From Oscillospiraceae bacterium (GTDB taxonomy: Bacteria > Bacillota > Clostridia > Oscillospirales > Oscillospiraceae): a stretch of 64,000 nucleotides of DNA. The notes under the pieces were generated by a model. That model ran no database searches and was not told the DNA's origin. It saw only the letters and a program-made list of their open reading frames with translations. A program made the position numbers and the translations under genes. The DNA is taken from contig CACWIS010000002.1 of the NCBI GenBank assembly GCA_902761055.1, forward strand, positions 1-64,000. The letters run 5' to 3'. Positions 18,198-27,554 of this stretch are shown one piece after another; within the stretch, counting starts at the first letter, position 1, and each line of letters opens with the position of its first letter.

Positions 18198-18461
18198 ATG
18201 ATTTTGAATCGAAAAATCAAACGACTTCTCTCGGTTTTGCTGTGTCTGGCGCTGTGCGTCTCGCTGCTGCCAGCGGCGGTATTCGCGACGGAGGACGAAC
18301 CGCTCGACCCGCCCGCAGAGGCGGAGGTCACGGAGACCCCCGCCGAGCCGGAGGTCGCGGAGCCGCCCGACGAGCCGGCCTTCGCCAACGATGAGGCCCG
18401 CGCGGCGGTCGCCTCGCTGTATCGGTACTGGCAGGCCGCTGCGGCCTGTGTCGGGGCCTGA
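18198..18461 (+). CDS. Short secreted protein, probably a truncated surface-protein gene
   Basis: The 87-residue product has a clear signal peptide (RKIKRLLSVLLCLALCVSLL, then AVFA) and an acidic Pro/Glu-rich start of the mature chain, then ends abruptly at residue 87. This N-terminus is typical of large clostridial surface or S-layer-associated proteins, whose folded domains are missing here. Ribosome binding site AGGGGG lies close to ATG 18198 and at better spacing to TTG 18204. It has its own promoter and is followed 8 bases later by a terminator. It may be a 5' remnant of a deleted larger gene, or a genuine short exported peptide. Confidence 0.5.
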   Translation: MILNRKIKRLLSVLLCLALCVSLLPAAVFATEDEPLDPPAEAEVTETPAEPEVAEPPDEPAFANDEARAAVASLYRYWQAAAACVGA

Positions 18462-18469
18462 ACAACAGA

Positions 18470-18508
18470 AAAAAAGACTGCGAAGCAGGCGCTTCGCAGT
18501 CTTTTTTA
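18470..18508. terminator. Bidirectional terminator between the secreted protein and degV
   Basis: The perfect hairpin AAAGACTGCGAAG / CTTCGCAGTCTTT is flanked by A- and T-runs and ends both convergent transcripts. Confidence 0.93.
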
Positions 18509-18519
18509 TTCTCTTCGGA

Positions 18520-19368
18520 TCACGCGTTGATGAACAGCACGCCGAGCGTTTTCGGCCCGCAGTGCGAAGCGATCGTGCAGCCCGCCGTCGTGTGATGGAT
18601 CTCCTTGACCTCGATCAGCGAGCGGACCAGCGCCTCGAGCTCCTGCAGCACGGATTCGTCGATCTCGCCGGAGTTGGTGATGAACACGTGCCCGGGGCGG
18701 ACGGACTTGCCCGCCAGCCGCTCGGTGATGTACTGCCGATACACGGCCTTGATGCCGCCGCGGTATTTCTTGTATACGCTGAGCTTCCCGCCGCTCATTT
18801 CCAGCGCGGGCTTGAGATGCAGCAGATTGGCGCCCAGGGCCGCGACGCCCGAGCAGCGCCCGCCCTTCCACATGAATTCCAGCGTATCGAGCACGAAGCT
18901 CGTATCGACCTTGTCGGTGAGCGAGGCGACGTGCGCGGCGATCTCCGCCGCCGTCATGCCGCGGTCGCGGCACTCGGCCGCCTCGATGACCAGCAGGCCG
19001 ACGCCGGTGGAGAGCATGCGGCTGTCTACGGGATACACCCCGCCGAGCTCCTCGGCTGCGATGCAGGCGGTGGAGAAGGAGCTGGACAGCTCGGAGCTGA
19101 TATCCAGATGCACGACCTCGCAGCCTGCCTCGACGAAGGGGCGGAAGAAGTCCAGGAACTGCTGCACGGACGGTGCGGAGGTCTTCGGCAGGGTGCCGTC
19201 CTCATGATAACGGCGGTACATGTCGGCCGGCGTAAAGCCGTTGCCGTCGTAGAAGCTCTCCTCGCCAAGGAGGATCGTCAGCGGGATGGTCTTGACTTCA
19301 AAACGCTCCAGCAGCTCCGGCGAGAGATCGCAGGTGCTGTCGGCCGTGATGATAACGCGCTTGCTCAT
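18520..19368 (-). CDS. DegV family fatty-acid-binding protein
   Basis: The 282-residue protein matches DegV/FakB, which bind a fatty acid and can present it to a fatty-acid kinase. It has VIITADSTCDLSPELLERF at the N-terminus, KTSAPSVQQFLDFF, and DISSELSSSFSTA, the serine-rich loop that contacts the carboxylate. GGGGGAG is 7 bases before ATG 19368. No FakA-type kinase is in the window. The gene is divergent from tatD with its own promoter. Confidence 0.94.
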   Translation of the reverse strand: MSKRVIITADSTCDLSPELLERFEVKTIPLTILLGEESFYDGNGFTPADMYRRYHEDGTLPKTSAPSVQQFLDFFRPFVEAGCEVVHLDISSELSSSFSTACIAAEELGGVYPVDSRMLSTGVGLLVIEAAECRDRGMTAAEIAAHVASLTDKVDTSFVLDTLEFMWKGGRCSGVAALGANLLHLKPALEMSGGKLSVYKKYRGGIKAVYRQYITERLAGKSVRPGHVFITNSGEIDESVLQELEALVRSLIEVKEIHHTTAGCTIASHCGPKTLGVLFINA

Positions 19369-19410
19369 GAGCGGGCTCCCCCTTGATTCAGAATACAGGG
19401 CTCGATCATC

Positions 19411-19439
19411 ATTATACCATCCCGTTATACAAAGGGCAA
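19411..19439 (-). promoter_or_regulatory. Promoter of degV
   Basis: On the minus strand TTGCCC (19439-19434) and a perfect TATAAT (19416-19411) are 17 bases apart. Confidence 0.75.
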
Positions 19440-19471
19440 GAGGCTATGCGCGCGGCCGCGGGGATTTACGC

Positions 19472-19500
19472 TTGCAATCCGCCGCGGACTGTTAGATAAT
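19472..19500 (+). promoter_or_regulatory. Promoter of tatD
   Basis: TTGCAA (19472-19477) and GATAAT (19495-19500) are 17 bases apart, 26 bases before the start codon. Confidence 0.6.
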
Positions 19501-19526
19501 AGCGGCAGGAAAGGGGAGAGAGACCC

Positions 19527-20288
19527 ATGATCTTCGACACGCACGCGCACTACGATTCCGGCGCCTTCAACGCCGACCGCGAGGAGCTGCTCGCGTCCAT
19601 GCCGCAAAAGGGCGTGGGCCTGATCCTCGACCCCGGCTGCGACGAGCGCAGCAGCCGCGCCGCGCTCGCCCTTGCGGAGCGTTTCCCCTTCGTCTATGCC
19701 GCCGTCGGCGTCCACCCGGAGGACATGGCGAGCATGACGCCCGACACGCTTTCAACGATCCGGGAGCTCGCCGCGCACGAAAAATGTGTCGCGATCGGCG
19801 AGGTCGGCCTGGACTATTACTGGGACGACACGCACAAGGCCGAGCAGAAGGAGCTCTTCGCCGCGCAGCTCGCCCTCGCGCAGGAGCTCGATCTGCCCGT
19901 CGTCGTCCACGACCGCGAGGCGCACGGCGACTGTCTCGAGCTGGTCAGCCGCTTCCCGGCGGCGCGCGGCGTGTTCCACTGCTTCTCCGGCAGCGCCGAG
20001 ATGGCGCGCGAGCTGCTGCGCCGCGGCTGGTACCTCGGCTTCGACGGCCCCGTGACCTACAAGAACGCGCGCAAGGCCGTCGAGGTGCTGGAGCTCACGC
20101 CGCCCGAGCGCATCCTTGTCGAAACGGACAGCCCTTACATGAGCCCCGTCCCGCTGCGCGGCAAGCGCAACGACTCCTCGAACTTGGTTTACATAATACA
20201 AAGGATCGCAGAGATCAAGGGTATGACGCCGCAGGAGATCGAGCGGATCACCTGGGAGAACGGCAGGCGCCTCTTCGGGATCGAATAA
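19527..20288 (+). CDS. TatD family metal-dependent deoxyribonuclease
   Basis: The 253-residue TIM-barrel hydrolase has the TatD metal ligands: FDTHAHYD at the N-terminus, AIGEVGLDYYW, PVVVHDREAH, GVFHCFSGS and LVETDSPYMSP. TatD enzymes act as 3'-5' DNA/RNA exonucleases in repair or RNA turnover. AAAGGGGAG precedes ATG 19527. The length matches the family. It is a single gene between degV and the CapA-like gene. Confidence 0.95.
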   Translation: MIFDTHAHYDSGAFNADREELLASMPQKGVGLILDPGCDERSSRAALALAERFPFVYAAVGVHPEDMASMTPDTLSTIRELAAHEKCVAIGEVGLDYYWDDTHKAEQKELFAAQLALAQELDLPVVVHDREAHGDCLELVSRFPAARGVFHCFSGSAEMARELLRRGWYLGFDGPVTYKNARKAVEVLELTPPERILVETDSPYMSPVPLRGKRNDSSNLVYIIQRIAEIKGMTPQEIERITWENGRRLFGIE

Positions 20289-20328
20289 AACAAGAAACGA
20301 CGTCGTCCAGACGTCGTTTCTTGTTATT
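20286..20328. terminator. Bidirectional terminator between tatD and capA-like
   Basis: The hairpin AACAAGAAACGACGT / ACGTCGTTTCTTGTT has a 7-base loop. It abuts the stop codons of both convergent genes. Confidence 0.85.
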
Positions 20329-21554
20329 CAGCCGTGCTGCTCGTGCCAGTTGGTGTAATCGGCTTTTCCGTCCGGTCCGTCGTAGGTCCCGTCGATCTTG
20401 CTGAGCGCACGCGCGTAGTCGTCCGTCCCTTCCTTGTAAGGCGTCGGCCGGAAGTCGTTGTAATCGACGTATTTCCCGCGCACGCCTGCGGCCAGCGACG
20501 GCTCGGTGATCGGGAGACTGCTGACGCAGCAGGGGATGATCGTATAGCTGCCCAGACTCACCTTTCCGTTCGAGTCGCGCTCGACCGTCAGCTGTACGAT
20601 CGCCGTGTCCTGGTCGGAGGGCATGGACGAGGCGCCCGAGCTGAAGTTGCCCATCGAGTAGAGGATGAGCCCGCCGTTGTATTCCTCGATCGGCTGCAGA
20701 CAGTGCGGATGCGAGCCGTAGATGATATCCGCGCCCTCGTCGATGCAGCGGCGGCAGATCGCGCAGGTCTCCGGCGTTTTCTTCTCGGGATAGTAGTTCA
20801 GCTCGACGCCCATGTGGAACGCGCAGATGATGAGGTCCGGCTCCTGCGCCTTGAGCTCGCGGATCGCGGCCAGGGCCTTTTCCTCGTCGGGCCGATAGTC
20901 GCCGTAGCGGTCGCTGTACTGGCAGTAAATGCCGAGCTTCAGCCCGTTCGGCGTGGTGACGATCTTGGCCTCGTCGTTCTTGCCGAAGGGGATGCCGTAG
21001 CTCTCGAGCGTGGCCCAGGTGTCGCGCTTGCCCGCCTCGTGAAAGTCCTCCGTATGGTTGTTGGCCGTTGTGACGAAGTCCACGCCGCCCTCGAGCAGGA
21101 TGTTGGCCGAGGTGGTCGGCGCGCGGAAGGAGAAGTACTCGATCGAACTCAGATACTGGTCGGAGAAGCTGCATTCGAGGTTGCCGATCGTATACTCATC
21201 GTCGGTGAAATACTGCTTGACGTTGGAGAAGGGATAGCCGAAATCGCCGTTCATCGTGGCCTCGAAGCGGACCGGCGTACCGGGCGCGCCCGTCAGCGTC
21301 AGGTCGCCGATGAAGCTGAGTACAAAGCGCTCCGGCTCGCCCTGCGGCTCGGGGGTCGTCTCGGGGGTCGGTTCCGGCGTCTCGTGCACGAGAGGAGGCG
21401 TCGGCTCCGCCCCGCTCTGCACGGGCGTCTGCACGGCGGGCGTCACGGCAGGGCTCTGCTGCACGGCGCGGATGCCGTCCCAGCGCAGATACAGCAGCAT
21501 GCCCAGCAGCACGACGGCAAAAAAGACGGTGAGTGTTTTAATGATCTTGTTCAT
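20328..21554 (-). CDS. CapA family metallophosphoesterase-like protein, membrane anchored
   Basis: The 408-residue product has one N-terminal membrane helix (about residues 7-23), a Pro/Thr-rich spacer (about 30-75) and an extracytoplasmic CapA/PgsA-type domain. Domain marks are LSFIGDLTL, TTANNHTEDF, CAFHMGVELNYYP, GSHPHCLQPIE and LILYSMGNF. The family is known from poly-gamma-glutamate capsule synthesis, but many clostridial members have no capsule operon, and none is seen here. GCGAGG lies 9 bases before ATG 21554. It has its own promoter and is monocistronic. Confidence 0.9.
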   Translation of the reverse strand: MNKIIKTLTVFFAVVLLGMLLYLRWDGIRAVQQSPAVTPAVQTPVQSGAEPTPPLVHETPEPTPETTPEPQGEPERFVLSFIGDLTLTGAPGTPVRFEATMNGDFGYPFSNVKQYFTDDEYTIGNLECSFSDQYLSSIEYFSFRAPTTSANILLEGGVDFVTTANNHTEDFHEAGKRDTWATLESYGIPFGKNDEAKIVTTPNGLKLGIYCQYSDRYGDYRPDEEKALAAIRELKAQEPDLIICAFHMGVELNYYPEKKTPETCAICRRCIDEGADIIYGSHPHCLQPIEEYNGGLILYSMGNFSSGASSMPSDQDTAIVQLTVERDSNGKVSLGSYTIIPCCVSSLPITEPSLAAGVRGKYVDYNDFRPTPYKEGTDDYARALSKIDGTYDGPDGKADYTNWHEQHG

Positions 21555-21588
21555 CTATGAAAACCTCGCAGTTGAATCAACGGATGCT

Positions 21589-21617
21589 ATTATAAAGAAG
21601 TATTACCCGAAAAGCAA
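21589..21617 (-). promoter_or_regulatory. Promoter of the capA-like gene
   Basis: On the minus strand TTGCTT (21617-21612) and TATAAT (21594-21589) are 17 bases apart. Confidence 0.7.
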
Positions 21618-21635
21618 GAGAACAGTCGAAGAAAA

Positions 21636-21670
21636 AAGAAAAAAGACGGCCTCCCCGTGCGGGGAGGCCG
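21636..21670 (-). terminator. Terminator of hppA
   Basis: On the minus strand CGGCCTCCCC pairs with GGGGAGGCCG around a 4-base loop and is followed by GTC and a long T-run. It is 29 bases after the hppA stop. Confidence 0.9.
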
Positions 21671-21698
21671 CCGTGCATATCCGGAGAAGGAGGAGGCC

Positions 21699-23693
<1,995 letters not shown>

Positions 23694-23748
23694 TTTTTCG
23701 CTCTCCTTATAAAAGCAGTAAAAGAGAATCGCTTCTCTCCCTTTGTGT

Positions 23749-23777
23749 ATTTTAGCCTACAGAAGCTCTTTTTTCAA
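23749..23777 (-). promoter_or_regulatory. Promoter of hppA
   Basis: On the minus strand TTGAAA (23777-23772) and TAAAAT (23754-23749) are 17 bases apart. Confidence 0.65.
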
Positions 23778-24077
23778 GGCAAAAGGCGCATGGAATCATG
23801 CAAGTTCCACAAATTTATATAAATCAACGAAAAAGAAAACACAGCTTTGTACGATTTTGGCAAGATGCACAAGTTCACGCGGAGCCCTGCTCTCAAAAAG
23901 AAGCAATGATCGGGCGTTTTCTTTTCAAACGGGTCCATCCCGGAGAGAAAGGAAAGAGAATTGCACCTGCGCGGGTACAAACGGAGGCGAAGGAGCCGCT
24001 CCGCTCTCCGCGCCCGCGCGCGGTGAAAGCCCGCAAAAGAATCGTCGTTTTTTGCAGCAAAAAATGCGGCGCGCGCC

Positions 24078-24106
24078 TTGACGATGCTGGGAAAAATAGA
24101 TAGAAT
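24078..24106 (+). promoter_or_regulatory. Promoter of the glycogen operon
   Basis: TTGACG (24078-24083) and TAGAAT (24101-24106) have a 17-base spacer. An in-frame ATG at 24078 is excluded because it lies in the -35 box. Confidence 0.7.
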
Positions 24107-24149
24107 AAAAACGGCACGATCCACAAGATCTTACGTAAGGAGAGCTGAC

Positions 24150-26051
24150 ATGGACGGACATCTGATGCAGTATATCCCGCAGGACGATATCTATCTGTTC
24201 AACACCGGCAACGCGCAGAAGGCTTGGCTCAGCTTCGGCTGCCGCTATATCCCGGAGCTCGGCATGCACCGCTTCCTCGTCTGGGCGCCGAACGCCCGGG
24301 CGGTCAGCCTGGTGGGCGATTTCAACGGCTGGGATCGCTCCGCCGCGCCGATGGAGCGGCTCGAGGGCGGCGTGTGGGCAGCGTTTGTCGAGAATGTCGG
24401 CGAAGGCAGCCTGTATAAGTTCGCCGTCACGCAGACGAACGGCAATACCGTTTTGAAGACCGACCCGTTTGCGGCCTGGGCCCAGAACGGCAGCGACACC
24501 GCCTCGCTGGTCTATGACGGCAGATACGAGTGGACGGACGGGGAGTACATGGCCCGCCGCGCCCGGCGCGACTTCATGCACGCGCCCATGAGCATCTATG
24601 AGCTGCACGCCGGCTCGTGGAAGGCCTTTTCCAATACCAGGCCGCAGTACAGCGAGCTTGCGGAGATGCTTGCCGACTACTGCCTTGAAATGGGCTATAC
24701 GCACGTGGAACTCATGCCGCTCATGGAATACCCCTACGACGCCTCCTGGGGCTATCAGGTCACAGGCTACTACGCGCCGACCTCACGCTACGGCAAACCC
24801 TCGGACTTTGCCTATCTCATCGACCGCCTGCACCGCGACAACATCGGCGTCATCATGGACTGGGTCCCCGCGCATTTCCCGCGCGACGAGCACGGCCTGG
24901 CGTATTTCGACGGCACGCCGCTGTTCGAGTGCAAGGAGCGCCGCATGGCCGAGCACCCCGAGTGGGGCACGCTGATCTTCGACTATGCCTCCGACCAAGT
25001 GCAGAGCTTCCTGGTCTCCTCGGCCTGCAAATTTTTCGAGGAATTCCACATCGACGGCATTCGCGTGGATGCGGTCAGCTCGATGCTGTATCTTAACTAC
25101 GGCCGCCGCGACGGCGAGTACACGCCGAACCGCGAGGGCGGCAACGTCAACCTCGACGCCGTGGCCTTCCTGCAGAAGCTCAACCGCACCGTGCTCGTCA
25201 ACTACCCCGGGGCGATCACGATCGCCGAGGAGTCCACGGCCTTCCCGCTGATCACCGCGCCGCCGGAGAGCGGCGGGCTCGGCTTCTGCTTCAAGTGGGA
25301 CATGGGCTTCATGCACGACACGCTCGACTATATGCACCTCGATCCCTATTTCCGCAGCTTCAACCACGACAGGCTGACCTTCTCGATGATGTACGCCTTC
25401 TCCGAGAACTACATCCTGGCCTACTCCCACGACGAGGTCGTGCACGGCAAGCTCTCGATGCTCAACAAGATGAGCGGCGACTACGACCAGAAGTTCGCGT
25501 CGCTGCGCACGCTCTACGGCTATCAGTTCGCCCATCCCGGCAAGAAGCTGACCTTTATGGGCGGCGAGTTCGGCCAGTTCATCGAATGGAACTGGCGCCA
25601 GCCGCTGGACTGGCTGCTTCTGGCTTATCCCAGACACGAGGCCCTGCGCCGCTACTGCCGCGAGCTCAACCGCATCTACGTCTCCGAAGAGGCGATGTAC
25701 CGCTGCGACAGCTCCTGGGACGGCTTCAAGTGGCTCAACGTCAACGACCGCGACCGCAGCACCATCGCCTTCCTGCGCACCTATCCCGGCGCGCAGGAGG
25801 GGCTGGTGTGCGTATGCAACTTCACGCCCAACCGCTACGACGGCTTCGTGATCGGTCTGCCGAAGACCGGCACGCTCCGCGAGATCCTCAACAGCGACGA
25901 CGAACGCTTCGGCGGCGGCGGCGTGTGCAACAAGGGCGCGATCCGCAGCCATCACCGCCCCTTCCTGGATCTCGAGCATTCGGCGGAGATCACCGTGCCG
26001 CCGATGTCCTGCATTTACTTCCGCTACAAGATCAGAAAAGATCACAAGTGA
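24150..26051 (+). CDS. glgB: 1,4-alpha-glucan branching enzyme
   Basis: The 633-residue GH13 enzyme introduces alpha-1,6 branches into glycogen. An N-terminal CBM48-like domain (about residues 20-110) contains FLVWAPNARAVSLVGDFNGWD split over that segment. The catalytic barrel shows YTHVELMPLMEYP, the nucleophile region GIRVDAVSSMLYL, the acid/base region ITIAEEST and the third acidic residue in AYSHDEVVHGK. ATG 24150 has AAGGAG 7 bases upstream. It is first in an operon with glgA and a large GH13 enzyme. glgC, which makes ADP-glucose, is not in the window. Confidence 0.97.
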   Translation: MDGHLMQYIPQDDIYLFNTGNAQKAWLSFGCRYIPELGMHRFLVWAPNARAVSLVGDFNGWDRSAAPMERLEGGVWAAFVENVGEGSLYKFAVTQTNGNTVLKTDPFAAWAQNGSDTASLVYDGRYEWTDGEYMARRARRDFMHAPMSIYELHAGSWKAFSNTRPQYSELAEMLADYCLEMGYTHVELMPLMEYPYDASWGYQVTGYYAPTSRYGKPSDFAYLIDRLHRDNIGVIMDWVPAHFPRDEHGLAYFDGTPLFECKERRMAEHPEWGTLIFDYASDQVQSFLVSSACKFFEEFHIDGIRVDAVSSMLYLNYGRRDGEYTPNREGGNVNLDAVAFLQKLNRTVLVNYPGAITIAEESTAFPLITAPPESGGLGFCFKWDMGFMHDTLDYMHLDPYFRSFNHDRLTFSMMYAFSENYILAYSHDEVVHGKLSMLNKMSGDYDQKFASLRTLYGYQFAHPGKKLTFMGGEFGQFIEWNWRQPLDWLLLAYPRHEALRRYCRELNRIYVSEEAMYRCDSSWDGFKWLNVNDRDRSTIAFLRTYPGAQEGLVCVCNFTPNRYDGFVIGLPKTGTLREILNSDDERFGGGGVCNKGAIRSHHRPFLDLEHSAEITVPPMSCIYFRYKIRKDHK

Positions 26052-26075
26052 TTTCATATACGAGAGGATAGGAAC

Positions 26076-27554
26076 ATGAAAAAGGAGTTTCGCGATCTGC
26101 TCAAAGAGAAGGGCAGAAAGACCATGCCAAACGTGCTGCTGGCCTCGGCCGAGTGCGCGCCGCTGTCCAAGACGGGCGGCCTGGCCGACGTGGTGGGCAC
26201 GCTGCCCAAGGCGCTTGCCAAGCTCGGCGTGGACGCGCGCGTCATCACGCCCTACCACCGCGTCGTCAAGGAAAAATACGGCGATAAGGTCGAACACCTC
26301 TTTACGATCCGCTGCTATCTCGGCTGGCGCAGCTGCTACGTCGGCGTCGAGCGGCTCGTGCTCGACGGCGTGATCGTCTACCTTGTCGACAACGAGCAGT
26401 ACTTCGGCGACCGCATCTATTACGGCGGCTATCCGGAGGGCGAGCAGTATTCCTTCTTCTGCCGCGCCGTCATGGAGGCGCTGCCGCTGCTGGACTTCGT
26501 GCCGGAGGTCGTCCACTGCAACGACTGGCACACGGCCATGCTGCCGATGCTCGCCCGCACGCAGTACCGCGGCCGCATGCAGGACGGTATGCGCTATCTC
26601 CTGACGATCCACAACATCGCCTTCCAGGGCAAGTTCGGCTTCGACTACGTGCAGGACCTGCTCGGCATCGACGCGAAGTACTACACGAGCGAATTCATGG
26701 AGCTCTACGGCTGCGCGGACTATCTCAAGGCCGGCTGCGTCTTCGCCGACCGCATCAACACCGTGAGCCCGAGCTATGCCGAGGAGATCAAGAGCTCTTA
26801 TTACTCCGAGGGATTGGACGGCATCCTCAACGCGCGCAGCGCCGAGCTGTCCGGCATCATCAACGGCATCGACACGGCGGTGTTCAACCCGCACACCGAT
26901 CCGCTGATCCCCGCGCGCTACGACCGCGCGCACATGAAGGGCAAGACCGTCTGCAAGGCCGAGCTGCAGCGCCGCATGGGCCTGGACGTCGACCCGGACA
27001 TCCCGATCATCGCGATGGTCACGCGCATGACCGAGCAAAAGGGCTTCGACCTCGTCGCGGCGCAGCTCGACAGGCTGATCGAAGGCCGCGACGTCGAGTT
27101 CATGCTCCTCGGCAGCGGCGACGCCCGCTTCGAGGACTTCATGCGCGGCGCGGAGGCGCGCCACAAGGGGCGCGTCTGCGCCTACATCGGCTATAATGAG
27201 GAGCTGGCCCACCTCGTCTACGCGGGCAGCGATTTCTATCTCATGCCCTCCCGCTTCGAGCCCTGCGGCCTGAGCCAGATGATCGCCATGCGCTACGGCA
27301 CGGTCCCCATCGTACGCGAGACCGGCGGTCTGCGCGACACGGTGCAGCCCTACAACTGCTTCACCGGCGAAGGCAACGGCTTCTCGTTCTCCAACTACAG
27401 CGCGGACGAGATGTACGACACGATCCTCTACGCGCTCGGCTGCTGCAGCGACAAAAAGGTGATGCGCTACCTCGTCAGCCACGCCATGGAGGCGGACTTC
27501 AGCTTTGATCTCTCGGCGGAGGCCTACGCGAGGCTGTATCTATGCATGCTTTGA
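26076..27554 (+). CDS. glgA: Glycogen synthase (ADP-glucose type, GT5)
   Basis: GlgA transfers glucose from ADP-glucose to growing glycogen. The 492-residue product has the donor-site motif KTGGLADVVGTLP starting at residue 32, HCNDWHTAMLP, and the C-terminal lobe motif PSRFEPCGLSQMIAMRYG containing the catalytic Glu. It starts 24 bases after glgB, with AGAGGA upstream of ATG 26076; an internal ATG at 26124 (PNVLLASAEC) is a possible alternative start. It overlaps the downstream GH13 gene by 13 bases, so the two are probably translationally coupled. Confidence 0.96.
   Translation: MKKEFRDLLKEKGRKTMPNVLLASAECAPLSKTGGLADVVGTLPKALAKLGVDARVITPYHRVVKEKYGDKVEHLFTIRCYLGWRSCYVGVERLVLDGVIVYLVDNEQYFGDRIYYGGYPEGEQYSFFCRAVMEALPLLDFVPEVVHCNDWHTAMLPMLARTQYRGRMQDGMRYLLTIHNIAFQGKFGFDYVQDLLGIDAKYYTSEFMELYGCADYLKAGCVFADRINTVSPSYAEEIKSSYYSEGLDGILNARSAELSGIINGIDTAVFNPHTDPLIPARYDRAHMKGKTVCKAELQRRMGLDVDPDIPIIAMVTRMTEQKGFDLVAAQLDRLIEGRDVEFMLLGSGDARFEDFMRGAEARHKGRVCAYIGYNEELAHLVYAGSDFYLMPSRFEPCGLSQMIAMRYGTVPIVRETGGLRDTVQPYNCFTGEGNGFSFSNYSADEMYDTILYALGCCSDKKVMRYLVSHAMEADFSFDLSAEAYARLYLCML

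Larger units (their letters stand above)
23694..24149. other. 455-base intergenic region between hppA and glgB
   Basis: Apart from the two divergent promoters listed separately, I see no convincing gene in this stretch. Reading frames here lack ribosome binding sites and resemble no family. Near 24046-24063 there is a small palindrome (TTTTTTG CAG CAAAAAA). The base composition is more AT-rich at its left end. Confidence 0.6.

Noticed and set aside
23743..24126. Short overlapping open frames in the hppA-glgB gap
   Set aside because: They have no ribosome binding sites, conflict with both promoters and give composition without protein character.
24783..27482. Minus-strand open frame of 899 codons
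   Set aside because: It is antisense to glgB and glgA, which carry clear family motifs. The frame is a by-product of strong GC3 bias.
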